Below, piece after piece: positions 1 to 6,306 of a DNA stretch of 12,576 nucleotides (its first letter is position 1; every line of letters begins with the position of its first letter). The notes under the pieces are model-generated. The model ran no database searches. It saw only the letters and a program-made list of their open reading frames with translations, and had not been told where the DNA came from. Source of the stretch: JBKQVT01 sp052139835 (GTDB taxonomy: Bacteria; Planctomycetota; Planctomycetia; Pirellulales; Thermoguttaceae). Location: contig JBKQVT010000131.1 in assembly GCA_052139835.1 (NCBI GenBank), positions 1 to 12,576 on the forward strand. Reading direction: 5' to 3'. A program made the translations under genes and the position numbers.

Positions 1-110
1 TATACACACGCGGAGGATCGTCTTTTTTTGCCCCCATGGGAACCGCAATTCCGCGGCCCGCTCCTAAAGCCAGTACACAACAGCACTTGTCCATGCTATC
101 ATCACGCTAA

Positions 111-851
111 GTGGCGCTGCCCAACTATGGATATAATTTCGAAGCGTACATGGGGACACGCGGCCTGGAACCCGGCATGGTGATGGTGATCGAACTGAAG
201 ACGCCCTACACGCCGGACATGGTCCCTGGGAACTTTAAGAAGGAATCGGTAGGGGGGCTGACGATTTACACCGAGCCAGGCGAGCCCGCCCTATACATCG
301 CCGACAAATGGACGCTCATTGTCGGACACGCCAACATGCTGCAGTATGTTGTGGGTCGCAAGGCTGGGCCCAAGCACCTGCCCGCCGGTTTGGAGGATGC
401 GATCAAGCAAGCGGCGGCGGGCTCCCCAACCGTCTACGGGGCCTCGATCGTGCCGGAAAGCCTTCTCCCGGAACTCCACAATCTGCCCATATCGGCGGAG
501 ACCATGAAGGACATCGAGACGGTCAGATTCTCCGCCGACATTGCCGGCGATCTCGCTGCCAACTTGACGGTAACCTGCAAGCAGGCGAAGACCGCCGAGA
601 CCATCGACAAGGTACTCAACGGACTCGTGGCAATGGCCGGTCAAGCCGACCGCATTCCCGCTGAGGCCAAGAAGATTATCGAGTCGGTCAAGGTCAGCCA
701 TTCAGGAAACACCGTCAGCGCGCGGGTCAGTGGGGTCGACAGCAAGATCGTCATCGCCCTGATGTTGCCGGCGATCCAGGCGGCTCGTCAAGCGGCCGAG
801 GCCCAGCGGCGCAACACCGACCAGATGCCAAGATTTCGCCGCCTGCCTTAG
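111..851 (+). CDS. Hypothetical planctomycete-type protein, probably missing its 5' end
   Basis: A 246-residue ORF that begins with GTG directly after an in-frame TAA (108-110), with no Shine-Dalgarno sequence before it. The start looks accidental. Either the native N-terminus has been lost or the true start is internal, for example Met14 or Met23. No signal peptide is visible, although related planctomycete proteins are usually longer. Residues 135-210 read as alternating strands and helices typical of secreted planctomycete repeat-fold proteins. Residues 218-234 (MLPAIQAARQAAEAQRR) match the LLPA(I/V)QAAREAARR motif seen in planctomycete proteins linked to the DUF1559 pilin-like family. In many of those this motif precedes more sequence, so both ends may be truncated. 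It converges on dprA with a 76-bp gap. The function is unknown, and it may be a decaying gene. Confidence 0.55.
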   Translation: MALPNYGYNFEAYMGTRGLEPGMVMVIELKTPYTPDMVPGNFKKESVGGLTIYTEPGEPALYIADKWTLIVGHANMLQYVVGRKAGPKHLPAGLEDAIKQAAAGSPTVYGASIVPESLLPELHNLPISAETMKDIETVRFSADIAGDLAANLTVTCKQAKTAETIDKVLNGLVAMAGQADRIPAEAKKIIESVKVSHSGNTVSARVSGVDSKIVIALMLPAIQAARQAAEAQRRNTDQMPRFRRLP

Positions 852-927
852 CTTCCCCAGGCGTTGTCCCGGAAAATCGGGCCGGCCTATCCATTTCCCA
901 TGTGCAACGGACCGTCACGCCTTCCCC

Positions 928-2067
928 TCACAGCCGCACCACCGTCGAGCCGCTGAGGCGGCGAACCAGGCGGCGGATCTCCAGCACGCTGAGCGTAGAG
1001 AGCACGCTGGCCACCGGCAGGCCGGCGGCAACGACCACCTGGTCGATCGACGTCGGCTCGGAGGCGACGGCGGCGAGCACCTGCCGCTCGGTCTCGTTCA
1101 GGAGCAACTCGGCCGGATGATGGACCACTTGGCCGTCGCCGCCGGGGGCCGCCTCGACCAGCGGGCCGAGCTCCTCCAGCACGTCGTCAGCCGTTTCGAT
1201 CAGCTTGGCGCCGTCGCGGATCAGCCGGTGGCAGCCGCGCGACGCGCGGCTGTCGGCGTTGCCCGGCACCGCGAAGACCTCGCGGCCCTGCTCCATGGCG
1301 TGCCGGGCGGTGATGAGCGCGCCGCTCCGCTCGGCCGCCTCCACCACGATCACCCCCAGCGACAGGCCGCTGATCAAGCGGTTCCGCTGGGGGAAGGTCC
1401 CGGCCAGCGGGGCCGAGCGGGCAGGCTGCTCGCTCAGTAGCGCCCCGCAGGCGGCCACCTCGGCGGCCAGCTTGTCGTGCTCCGGCGGATAGATGTTCAG
1501 CACGCCGCTGGCCAGCACGCCGATCGTCCGCCCCCCGGCCTGAAGCGCCCCGCGATGGGCCGCCGCGTCGATGCCGCGGGCCAGGCCGCTGACGATCGTC
1601 AGCCCGGCCCGCGCGAGGCTGCCGGAGAGCCGTTCCGCCTGTCGCAGCCCATACTGCGTCGCATGACGCGTGCCGACGATGCCCACGGCCAGGGCGTCCT
1701 GGGGGGCCAATTTCCCGCGGACAAACAGCACCCCCGGCGGATCGTGGATCTCGCGCAGCATCCGCGGATAGCGTGGGTCGGACTCGATGAGGATGTCGAT
1801 GCCGTGGCGGCGGCAGAGCGCGAGTTCCTCTTCGACGTCGATGGCCTCTCCGGCGGCGAGGATCTTTTCCATCAGCTTGGGACCGACGCCCTCGACGGCG
1901 CGCAACTCGCTGCCGGCGGCCGCCAGCACGGCCCGCGCCGAGCCGAACTTTCGCATGAGGCCCTGCCGCGTCCGCGGTCCGACGCCCTCGACCAACACCA
2001 GCCGCAAGGTGTCTAGCAACTCGTCGTCGGCAGGCTCGGCGGCACCGGAGTTTTCGGCTTCGGCCAT
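928..2067 (-). CDS. dprA: DNA-processing protein DprA (DNA uptake / RecA loader)
   Basis: A 379-residue DprA/Smf protein. In the family it binds single-stranded DNA taken up during transformation and loads RecA. Residues 15-75 hold two helix-hairpin-helix motifs (VEGVGPRT near 26 and VEGVGPKL near 58). The Rossmann-like core spans about 95-300, with the signatures VGIVGTRHATQYG (128-140), SGLARGIDAAAH (160-171), GVLASGVLNIYPPEH (183-197), FPQRNRLISGLS (225-236) and EVFAVPGN (263-270). Residues 320-379 form the C-terminal winged-helix (DML1-like) domain, so the protein is full length. The ATG at 2067 has GGAG seven bases upstream. The open frame continues to 2256, but that extension crosses the inverted repeat and lacks family sequence, so it was rejected. 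The gene lies 148 bp downstream of aroB on the same strand; co-transcription is uncertain. Confidence 0.96.
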   Translation of the reverse strand: MAEAENSGAAEPADDELLDTLRLVLVEGVGPRTRQGLMRKFGSARAVLAAAGSELRAVEGVGPKLMEKILAAGEAIDVEEELALCRRHGIDILIESDPRYPRMLREIHDPPGVLFVRGKLAPQDALAVGIVGTRHATQYGLRQAERLSGSLARAGLTIVSGLARGIDAAAHRGALQAGGRTIGVLASGVLNIYPPEHDKLAAEVAACGALLSEQPARSAPLAGTFPQRNRLISGLSLGVIVVEAAERSGALITARHAMEQGREVFAVPGNADSRASRGCHRLIRDGAKLIETADDVLEELGPLVEAAPGGDGQVVHHPAELLLNETERQVLAAVASEPTSIDQVVVAAGLPVASVLSTLSVLEIRRLVRRLSGSTVVRL

Positions 2068-2092
2068 CACGTTTCTCCAATCCAGATAGACT

Positions 2093-2201
2093 ATCCGCAG
2101 ATTTCGCAGATTTTCGCAGAAGGAAGAAGCGGTCACGAGAGTAGTCGTCGATCGCTCATCCTTCGTTATCGCCGTCCTCTCCTCCGCGGAAATCTGCGGA
2201 T
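2093..2201. repeat. Inverted-repeat element between aroB and dprA
   Basis: The left arm, from 2093, begins ATCCGCAGATTTC. The reverse complement of the right arm, ending at 2201, begins with the same 13 bases. Purine-rich sequence continues both arms imperfectly (left ...GCAGAAGGA, right ...GGAGGAGAGGA). The left arm also carries a short direct repeat, CGCAGATTT then CGCAGATTTT. The roughly 50-bp interior is unremarkable. It resembles the CGCAGATT-type intergenic repeats found in many bacterial genomes. It could fold into a large hairpin in the aroB-dprA transcript. Confidence 0.6.
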
Positions 2202-2215
2202 GGTATTCCTCGCGG

Positions 2216-3307
2216 CTACGGCTCCAGGGCCTTGCGGACCTCCGCGGCGGGAACATCTTCGACCAACTCCACGTGGCCCAGCCGGTCGGGCAATACCAGC
2301 CGCAAATGCCCGTGCTGCACCTTCTTGTCGTGCATCATCGCGGAGACGATCTTCTGACGGTCGAGCTTGGGCAACCGCACCGGCAGGCCGAGGGCCACGA
2401 GCAGCGCCCGCTGCCGATCAGCAAACGACGCATCGACGCGGCCCGTCTGCTCGGCCAGCCGGGCGGCACACTCCATGCCGATGGCCACCGCCTCGCCGTG
2501 GAGGAGCTGGCCGTAGCCGCAGAGGCTCTCCAGGGCGTGGGCGAAGCTGTGGCCGTAGTTGAGCACCGCCCGCTGGCCCGTCTCTTCGCGCTCGTCGCGG
2601 CCCACCACGCCGGCCTTCAACCGGCAGCACGCGGCGATCACGTGGGCCAGGACCGACTGCTCGCGCGCGAGCAGTTCGGCAACGTGGGCTTCGAGGTAGT
2701 CGAACAGTTCGGCGTCGACGATCACGCCGTATTTGACCACCTCGCCCAGGCCGGCCACGTACTCGCGGGGCGGCAGAGTCTCCAGCGTGGCGGTATCGAT
2801 CAGCACGCCCAGCGGCTGGTGGAAGGCCCCGACCATGTTCTTGGCCGCGGGCAGATTGATGCCGACCTTGCCGCCGACGGAACTATCGACCTGGGCCAAG
2901 AGCGTGGTGGGGATCTGCAGGAATCGCAAGCCGCGGGCGAAGGTGGCGGCGATGAAGCCGGCCAGGTCGCCGACCACGCCGCCGCCGACGGCGACGACCA
3001 CCGTGCGGCGATCGGCGTTGAGCTGGAGCATGCCCTCCCACAAGCTGGCGGCCACGTCGATCGACTTCGACGGTTCGCCCGGCTTGACCGCCACGAGGTC
3101 CACCGCGACCTTCCGGCCGGAGAGGCTCTCGGCCACGCGGAGGGCGTGCGGCTCCTGGACGTTCTCGTCGGTGATGAGGACGGCGTGCGACACCTTGCCG
3201 CGGTCCGTGAGGAAGGGGCCAGCTTGGGGGAGATTACCCGAGCCGATTTCGATGTCGTAGCCGCGCTCGGCCAGATCGACGCGGACGGTCTGCGTAGCGG
3301 AGGACAC
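2216..3307 (-). CDS. aroB: 3-dehydroquinate synthase AroB
   Basis: A 363-residue enzyme, the usual family length, for the second shikimate-pathway step: DAHP to 3-dehydroquinate, NAD- and divalent-metal-dependent, cytoplasmic. The nucleotide-binding region has VGGGVVGDLAGF (107-118). PTTLLAQVDSSVGGKVGIN (133-151) is the family signature. The expected metal ligands are present: E189 in GLGEVVKYG, H253 in NYGHSFAHALE and H270 in LLHGEAVAIGM. K192, R239 and K328 lie in conserved contexts. The start is GTG at 3307, preceded by AGGA at about seven bases. The 75-residue gene upstream ends 8 bp away, so the two very likely form an operon. No other aro gene is in the window. Confidence 0.97.
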   Translation of the reverse strand: MSSATQTVRVDLAERGYDIEIGSGNLPQAGPFLTDRGKVSHAVLITDENVQEPHALRVAESLSGRKVAVDLVAVKPGEPSKSIDVAASLWEGMLQLNADRRTVVVAVGGGVVGDLAGFIAATFARGLRFLQIPTTLLAQVDSSVGGKVGINLPAAKNMVGAFHQPLGVLIDTATLETLPPREYVAGLGEVVKYGVIVDAELFDYLEAHVAELLAREQSVLAHVIAACCRLKAGVVGRDEREETGQRAVLNYGHSFAHALESLCGYGQLLHGEAVAIGMECAARLAEQTGRVDASFADRQRALLVALGLPVRLPKLDRQKIVSAMMHDKKVQHGHLRLVLPDRLGHVELVEDVPAAEVRKALEP

Positions 3308-3315
3308 GGCAATTC

Positions 3316-3543
3316 CTAGCCTGGACTGAGGCGCTGGAGGTCGGCCGCGGTCACGGTGATCCGCCGGCAGAAGCCCGTGGCGAGGCGGAGGTATTCGATT
3401 TCGGCCGCGGCGGCGGGATCGGCGTGCAGCCGGCGCTGGATCGCCGCGCGCTGGTCGGGGCCGAGGTGGTGGAACTCTTCCGGCCAGACGGTGGCCGTTT
3501 CCACGACCAGGGCCTCGCGATAGGGATCGAAGGGATCGCCCAT
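3316..3543 (-). CDS. Small conserved-looking hypothetical protein upstream of aroB
   Basis: A 75-residue cytoplasmic protein starting MGDPFDPYREALVVET and ending at 3316. It is acidic and mostly helical, with no membrane segment, signal peptide or CxxC motif. The segment ATVWPEEFHHLGPDQRAAI, followed by RLHADPAAAAEIEYLRL, looks like a small helical domain that could contact another protein. The open frame continues upstream to 3882, but that stretch crosses a palindromic repeat and a terminator and has repeat-like composition, so ATG 3543 is the plausible start. Its Shine-Dalgarno is weak. The 8-bp gap to aroB indicates co-transcription. The family is not recognised with certainty; I believe such small ORFs recur in planctomycetes, but I cannot verify this here. 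Confidence 0.7.
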   Translation of the reverse strand: MGDPFDPYREALVVETATVWPEEFHHLGPDQRAAIQRRLHADPAAAAEIEYLRLATGFCRRITVTAADLQRLSPG

Positions 3544-3584
3544 GGGTTTTGTTGCTGCCGGGATCGTTGGGGGACAGGAGGCGT

Positions 3585-3660
3585 GTGCCACGGCTGTGTC
3601 AGCCGTGTTGAAGTCGAGCACACCTCGTCCTTGGCGGCACGGCTGACCCAGCCGTGGCAC
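3585..3660. repeat. Two facing copies of a palindromic repeat
   Basis: Copy 1 (3585-3607) begins GTGCCACGGCTG and ends CAGCCGTG. Copy 2 (3638-3660) is its reverse complement with one mismatch. Each copy is a small hairpin by itself (CACGGCTG, 3-nt loop, CAGCCGTG), and together they can form one 23-bp stem around a 30-bp spacer. This paired layout resembles REP/BIME elements. A third copy lies at 12403-12425. The element sits in the leader of the small ORF-aroB transcript. Confidence 0.85.
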
Positions 3661-3679
3661 GCACGGCCGCCAGGGCGCC

Positions 3680-3708
3680 ATTATAGGCCAACTGGCGCAT
3701 AAAAAAAG
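3680..3708 (-). promoter_or_regulatory. Possible promoter for the small ORF-aroB unit
   Basis: On the minus strand a perfect TATAAT (3680-3685) lies just past the terminator of the upstream operon. No good -35 exists: 16-17 bases upstream is the terminator's T-run (CTTTTT/TTTTTT). The implied leader is about 130 nt and contains both palindromic repeats. The call rests mainly on the -10 match and on the need for a promoter after a strong terminator. Confidence 0.35.
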
Positions 3709-3737
3709 GGGCGGGTCCGTCGCTTTGGACCCGCCCC
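3701..3737 (-). terminator. Rho-independent terminator of the sigma/anti-sigma/PDZ operon
   Basis: A perfect 11-bp GC-rich stem, GGGGCGGGTCC (3708-3718) with GGACCCGCCCC (3727-3737), has an 8-nt loop. On the minus strand it is followed by seven Ts (3701-3707). It lies 53 bp beyond the stop codon of the PDZ gene and is the textbook form of an intrinsic terminator. Confidence 0.9.
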
Positions 3738-3790
3738 CCACAAGGGAGCCGCAGTGGGGACCTGCAGCGGAAGGATTTTCAACGATGTTT

Positions 3791-4762
3791 TCAGATGGGT
3801 CCCGGCTCGTCCGGCAAGGGCGGTGGGTCGCCGCCGCCTTGGGGTGGTGGCGGCGGCGGGCTGGCCGGCGGGGCCGCCCCACGCGGCGGCGCCCCGCGGC
3901 TCTGCTCCAGCGCCTTGCGGAGTTGATCCACCTGGCGGCTCAGTTCGTCCAGCCGTTTCTCCAGGCGGGCCTCCGGCCGCTCCTCGCCGATCATCGGCAC
4001 GCCCGGCGCGGCAAAGGTCATGTCGCCGTGGCCCAGCATCTGCTCGACCGCGGGGCGGAGCGACTCGGGAAGCTTGTTGATCTCGTTTTCCGTAATCTCC
4101 CATTTCTGCTCGCCCTGCTTCACCACGATCTTGGCCGGCTTGTCGCCTTCGCGGGTAATTGCCACGCTGGTGTTCTCCGGCAGTTTGGAGTAGAGCAATA
4201 GCGGGGCGCGGGGCGGCAGGATCACACCGGGGCGGAAGAAGCGGAGCTGCACGGGGCCTTCGCCCCCTTCGCGCCGCAAGCGCTCGACCAGCTTCGCCAG
4301 GTCCCCGGGATCACCCGGCGTCGTCGGCTGGCTGAGCCAGCCCTTGGGCCGCTTCCCCAGCGTGACCACGATGGTCTGGGGCTTGCCGCCGCGGATCACC
4401 TCCAGCGTGAGTTTGCCGTCTTTGGCTTCCATCATGGCGGCCACGAGGTTGCCGACGTCTTCCACTTTCTTGCCGCCGGCCTTGACCAGCACGTCGTAGA
4501 GTTTCACTCCGGCCTTTTCCGCGGGGCTGCCCGGCGGCATGGCTTCCACGACCAGCCCCTCCCGATCGGCCAACCCCAACTGCGCCCGCAGCGCCGGACT
4601 GACCGTAAAGACCTCGACGCCGAGCCAGTAGGGACTGGCCGGCGCCGGCGGGCTATCGGCGCTTGCCACAGCGACGGCCGCGGTCGCCTCCGCGCTTTCC
4701 CCTGCTTGGAGCGGGCCGGCGCAGCAGAGCGCCGCCAGCAGAAGGCAAAGTTTCTTCCACAT
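3791..4762 (-). CDS. Secreted PDZ-domain protein of the sigma-factor operon
   Basis: A 323-residue exported protein. Residues 1-20 are a Sec signal peptide (positive MWKK, hydrophobic core, LQA cleavage site). Residues 44-137 form an HtrA-like PDZ domain: WLGVEVFTVSPALRAQLGL carries the ligand-binding loop, followed by GLVVEAMPPGSPAEKAGV. No protease domain or catalytic triad is present, so it is probably a peptide-binding adaptor or sensor. Residues 150-250 are an unrecognised domain, 262-290 a predicted coiled coil (RLEKRLDELSRQVDQLRKAL), and 291-323 a proline/glycine-rich tail. ATG 4762 has GGAG at a good distance. It starts 39 bp after the anti-sigma gene and is followed by the operon's terminator. 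A plausible role, by inference, is detecting exposed C-termini in the envelope and signalling to the anti-sigma protein. Confidence 0.85.
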   Translation of the reverse strand: MWKKLCLLLAALCCAGPLQAGESAEATAAVAVASADSPPAPASPYWLGVEVFTVSPALRAQLGLADREGLVVEAMPPGSPAEKAGVKLYDVLVKAGGKKVEDVGNLVAAMMEAKDGKLTLEVIRGGKPQTIVVTLGKRPKGWLSQPTTPGDPGDLAKLVERLRREGGEGPVQLRFFRPGVILPPRAPLLLYSKLPENTSVAITREGDKPAKIVVKQGEQKWEITENEINKLPESLRPAVEQMLGHGDMTFAAPGVPMIGEERPEARLEKRLDELSRQVDQLRKALEQSRGAPPRGAAPPASPPPPPPQGGGDPPPLPDEPGPI

Positions 4763-4801
4763 GGCACTTCTCCTTGGAACCTTTCTTTCCCGTCTCTCCT
4801 C

Positions 4802-5473
4802 TTACAACTTCGGCCGGCCGACAAAGCGGATGTCCACCTGGTCCACCGGCACGACGAGTTGCCGCCCGTCGTTCATCTGCACGGGGAGCAACTCGCGCCG
4901 CTGCTGGACCTGGTGGCCGCTCTGCTCCAGCGCCTGGAGCACGTCGGGGGAAACCGGCTTGGGAATGCTTTGCAACCACGCCGGGTCAAGCCGATTTGCT
5001 TGGACGGCCGGCACTTGGAAGGTTTGCGGCGCGGCGCGGCCGTTCCCCCTGTCGGCCACCGTGACCATCTGCCAAGGACTGGCGGCGGTGGTGCGCGGAT
5101 TCAGCGCGGTGGCCGCGGTCGTGGTAACGTTTGCCCATTTCATGCCCGACACCAGGCTCATGCCCAAGGTCAGGGCGACCAGGAAGGTGGCGGCCATGGC
5201 CAACAGGGTGCCGGCGTGGCGGCTCCACCACCAGCGGCGCCGCGGCTGCAGCCGGTCCGGGGCCTCCCCGGACGAATCCAGCAGCGCCGGCAACTCCCGC
5301 TTCCAAGCCTGGGCTTCCAAGAAGGCCAGCGCACAACGCCGCCAGCCGCCCGGCTCCCGATCCAACAGCCTCAGCAAGGCGCCACGGTCTTCTTCGCTCA
5401 ACTCTCCGTCGACCAGCAGGTCCAATCGTCGATCCTCCCTGCCGGCAATGCTCGTGCCGTCAATTTGGTTCAT
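4802..5473 (-). CDS. Putative one-TM anti-sigma factor
   Basis: A 223-residue membrane protein between an ECF sigma gene and a PDZ gene. Residues 12-60 (LDLLVDGELSEEDRGALLRLLD onward) match the N-terminal cytoplasmic helical region of planctomycete anti-sigma proteins. The HxxxCxxC zinc motif of ZAS anti-sigmas is absent; only C47 is seen in this part. Residues 79-84 are RRWWWS, at the inner face of one TM helix (about 86-109, TLLAMAATFLVALTLGMSLV). Residues 110-223 should lie outside the cytoplasm and end in a strand-rich stretch (RELLPVQMNDGRQLVVPVDQ). ATG 5473 begins 29 bp after the sigma stop; its Shine-Dalgarno is weak. The frame is open upstream to 5731, but that part lies inside the sigma gene. 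Role assigned from position and architecture. Confidence 0.75.
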   Translation of the reverse strand: MNQIDGTSIAGREDRRLDLLVDGELSEEDRGALLRLLDREPGGWRRCALAFLEAQAWKRELPALLDSSGEAPDRLQPRRRWWWSRHAGTLLAMAATFLVALTLGMSLVSGMKWANVTTTAATALNPRTTAASPWQMVTVADRGNGRAAPQTFQVPAVQANRLDPAWLQSIPKPVSPDVLQALEQSGHQVQQRRELLPVQMNDGRQLVVPVDQVDIRFVGRPKL

Positions 5474-5502
5474 CGTACCATCACCAATTCCGGGTTTTCT
5501 TG

Positions 5503-6075
5503 TCAGGTTTCTGCCTCGGCAACTTCCAAGGCGGTCAATTCGGCTCGCAGCCGTCCGCGGGCGCGGTGCAATCGCGCCTCGATGGCGCTCTCGCTCACGC
5601 CCAAGTGCTGGGCCAGTTGCCGGTAACTCCAATCCTCCGTGTACTTCAACAAGAGCAGTTCCGCGTCGCGTTTCGGCACTCGGGTCAAGGCCAGGCGGAT
5701 CTGCCCGCGCCGCTCCTTGGCCAACAACCAATCCAAGGGATCGCCCTGGCGGTCGCTTTCCGTAGGCCGCCGCCGCTCGGCGTAGCGATCGATCAGCTTA
5801 CGGCCGCGTCCCTGCTTGCGGCGATGCAAGAGGGAACAGGTCACCGCCAGTCGATACAGCCACGGCGCCACCTTCTCGGCATCCGCCAGCGGCGCTTGCT
5901 GACGGACCGCGGCCAGCGACACTTCCTGCATGACCTCGTCCACCGCCTGCGACTCGCCGACCCAGGTAAACACCACGGTGCGCAACCAGCGGTCGTGCTT
6001 CGTGAGCACGGCCGACCAGTCAATCCGTAGCCCCCGGCCGCCGTCCGGCAGTGGGCGAGAGTGAGACTGCGTCAT
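5503..6075 (-). CDS. ECF-type RNA polymerase sigma factor
   Basis: A 190-residue sigma factor with only regions 2 and 4, typical of the ECF group. Region 2 is about 24-90 (WLRTVVFTWVGESQAVDEVMQEV, then APWLYRLAVTCSLLHRRK) and region 4 about 125-180 (LTRVPKRDAELLLLKYTEDW, then SYRQLAQHLGVSESAIEARLHRAR with the helix-turn-helix). I chose ATG 6075. An in-frame TTG at 6102 with AAGG five bases upstream would add nine residues, and neither start has a strong ribosome site. It heads an operon with the anti-sigma-like gene (29-bp gap) and the PDZ gene. Its target promoters cannot be read here; autoregulation is possible. Confidence 0.93.
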   Translation of the reverse strand: MTQSHSRPLPDGGRGLRIDWSAVLTKHDRWLRTVVFTWVGESQAVDEVMQEVSLAAVRQQAPLADAEKVAPWLYRLAVTCSLLHRRKQGRGRKLIDRYAERRRPTESDRQGDPLDWLLAKERRGQIRLALTRVPKRDAELLLLKYTEDWSYRQLAQHLGVSESAIEARLHRARGRLRAELTALEVAEAET

Positions 6076-6142
6076 GGCCACGAGTATTGTTTCCGCCGGC
6101 AAGGAAACCTTGTATCCGTGCCGGAAGTAGTTATCCTAATGA

Positions 6143-6171
6143 ATGTTACGACAGCCTATGACGCACAGCAA
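6143..6171 (-). promoter_or_regulatory. Possible promoter of the ECF sigma operon
   Basis: On the minus strand, TTGCTG (6166-6171) and TAACAT (6143-6148) are separated by 17 bp, about 70 bp upstream of the sigma start. They match the housekeeping consensus at 3/6 and 4/6 positions. No clear ECF-type GGAAC...GTC pair was found. The call is weak. Confidence 0.25.
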
Positions 6172-6184
6172 ATCCCCGGGAAAA

Positions 6185-6250
6185 GGTCTTGGGTCTTAGG
6201 CATTAGATCCCAAGACCCAAATCCTAAGACCTAAGGCCCAAGACCAAAGT
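6185..6250. repeat. Heptamer-periodic repeat with inverted partner
   Basis: From 6209 the sequence runs in six consecutive 7-bp units: CCCAAGA, CCCAAAT, CCTAAGA, CCTAAGG, CCCAAGA, CCAAAGT. On the left, GGTCTTGGGTCTTAGG (6185-6200) is the same periodic motif in the opposite orientation. Several registers can pair, giving alternative hairpins around the spacer at 6201-6208. It lies in the divergent gap between the sigma operon and bioF. It resembles CTTAGGT/CTTGGGT tandem repeats scattered through some planctomycete genomes (recollection, not checked). Confidence 0.8.
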
Positions 6251-6260
6251 CGAGGATGAC

Positions 6261-6279
6261 AAATGGTTTACGACCATTT
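6261..6279. promoter_or_regulatory. 19-bp inverted repeat upstream of bioF (possible operator)
   Basis: A perfect 7-bp inverted repeat, AAATGGT (6261-6267) and ACCATTT (6273-6279), with a 5-nt spacer, lies 27 bp before the bioF start. Size and symmetry suit a dimeric repressor, but it does not match the BirA or BioR operators as I know them. It could instead be a small RNA hairpin. Confidence 0.3.
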
Positions 6280-6306
6280 TCCCGGGGGAAGGCACCCTGA
6301 AACCGC

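Noticed and set aside
852..927. Terminator between the first ORF and dprA
   Set aside because: Only a 4-bp CCCG/CGGG stem without a T-run could be found.
1187..2080. Second minus-strand frame inside dprA (297 codons)
   Set aside because: It is out of frame with the dprA motifs and is extremely Arg/Gly-rich, a frame shadow.
2273..3319. Plus-strand 348-codon open frame opposite aroB
   Set aside because: It lies wholly antisense to a full-length, motif-complete aroB. Its His/Gly/Ala/Asp-rich, low-complexity sequence is the usual high-GC shadow.
3544..3882. N-terminal extension of the small aroB-linked ORF
   Set aside because: The extension crosses two palindromic repeats and an intrinsic terminator and overlaps the end of the PDZ gene; protein-like sequence begins only at 3543.
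4706..5765. Plus-strand open frames of more than 300 codons opposite the anti-sigma gene
   Set aside because: They are antisense to a gene with operon spacing and clear domain architecture; composition is Arg/Ser/Pro-rich and no start signal is visible.
6185..6250. Possible CRISPR array
   Set aside because: The period is 7 bp with no spacers, so it is a simple periodic repeat.
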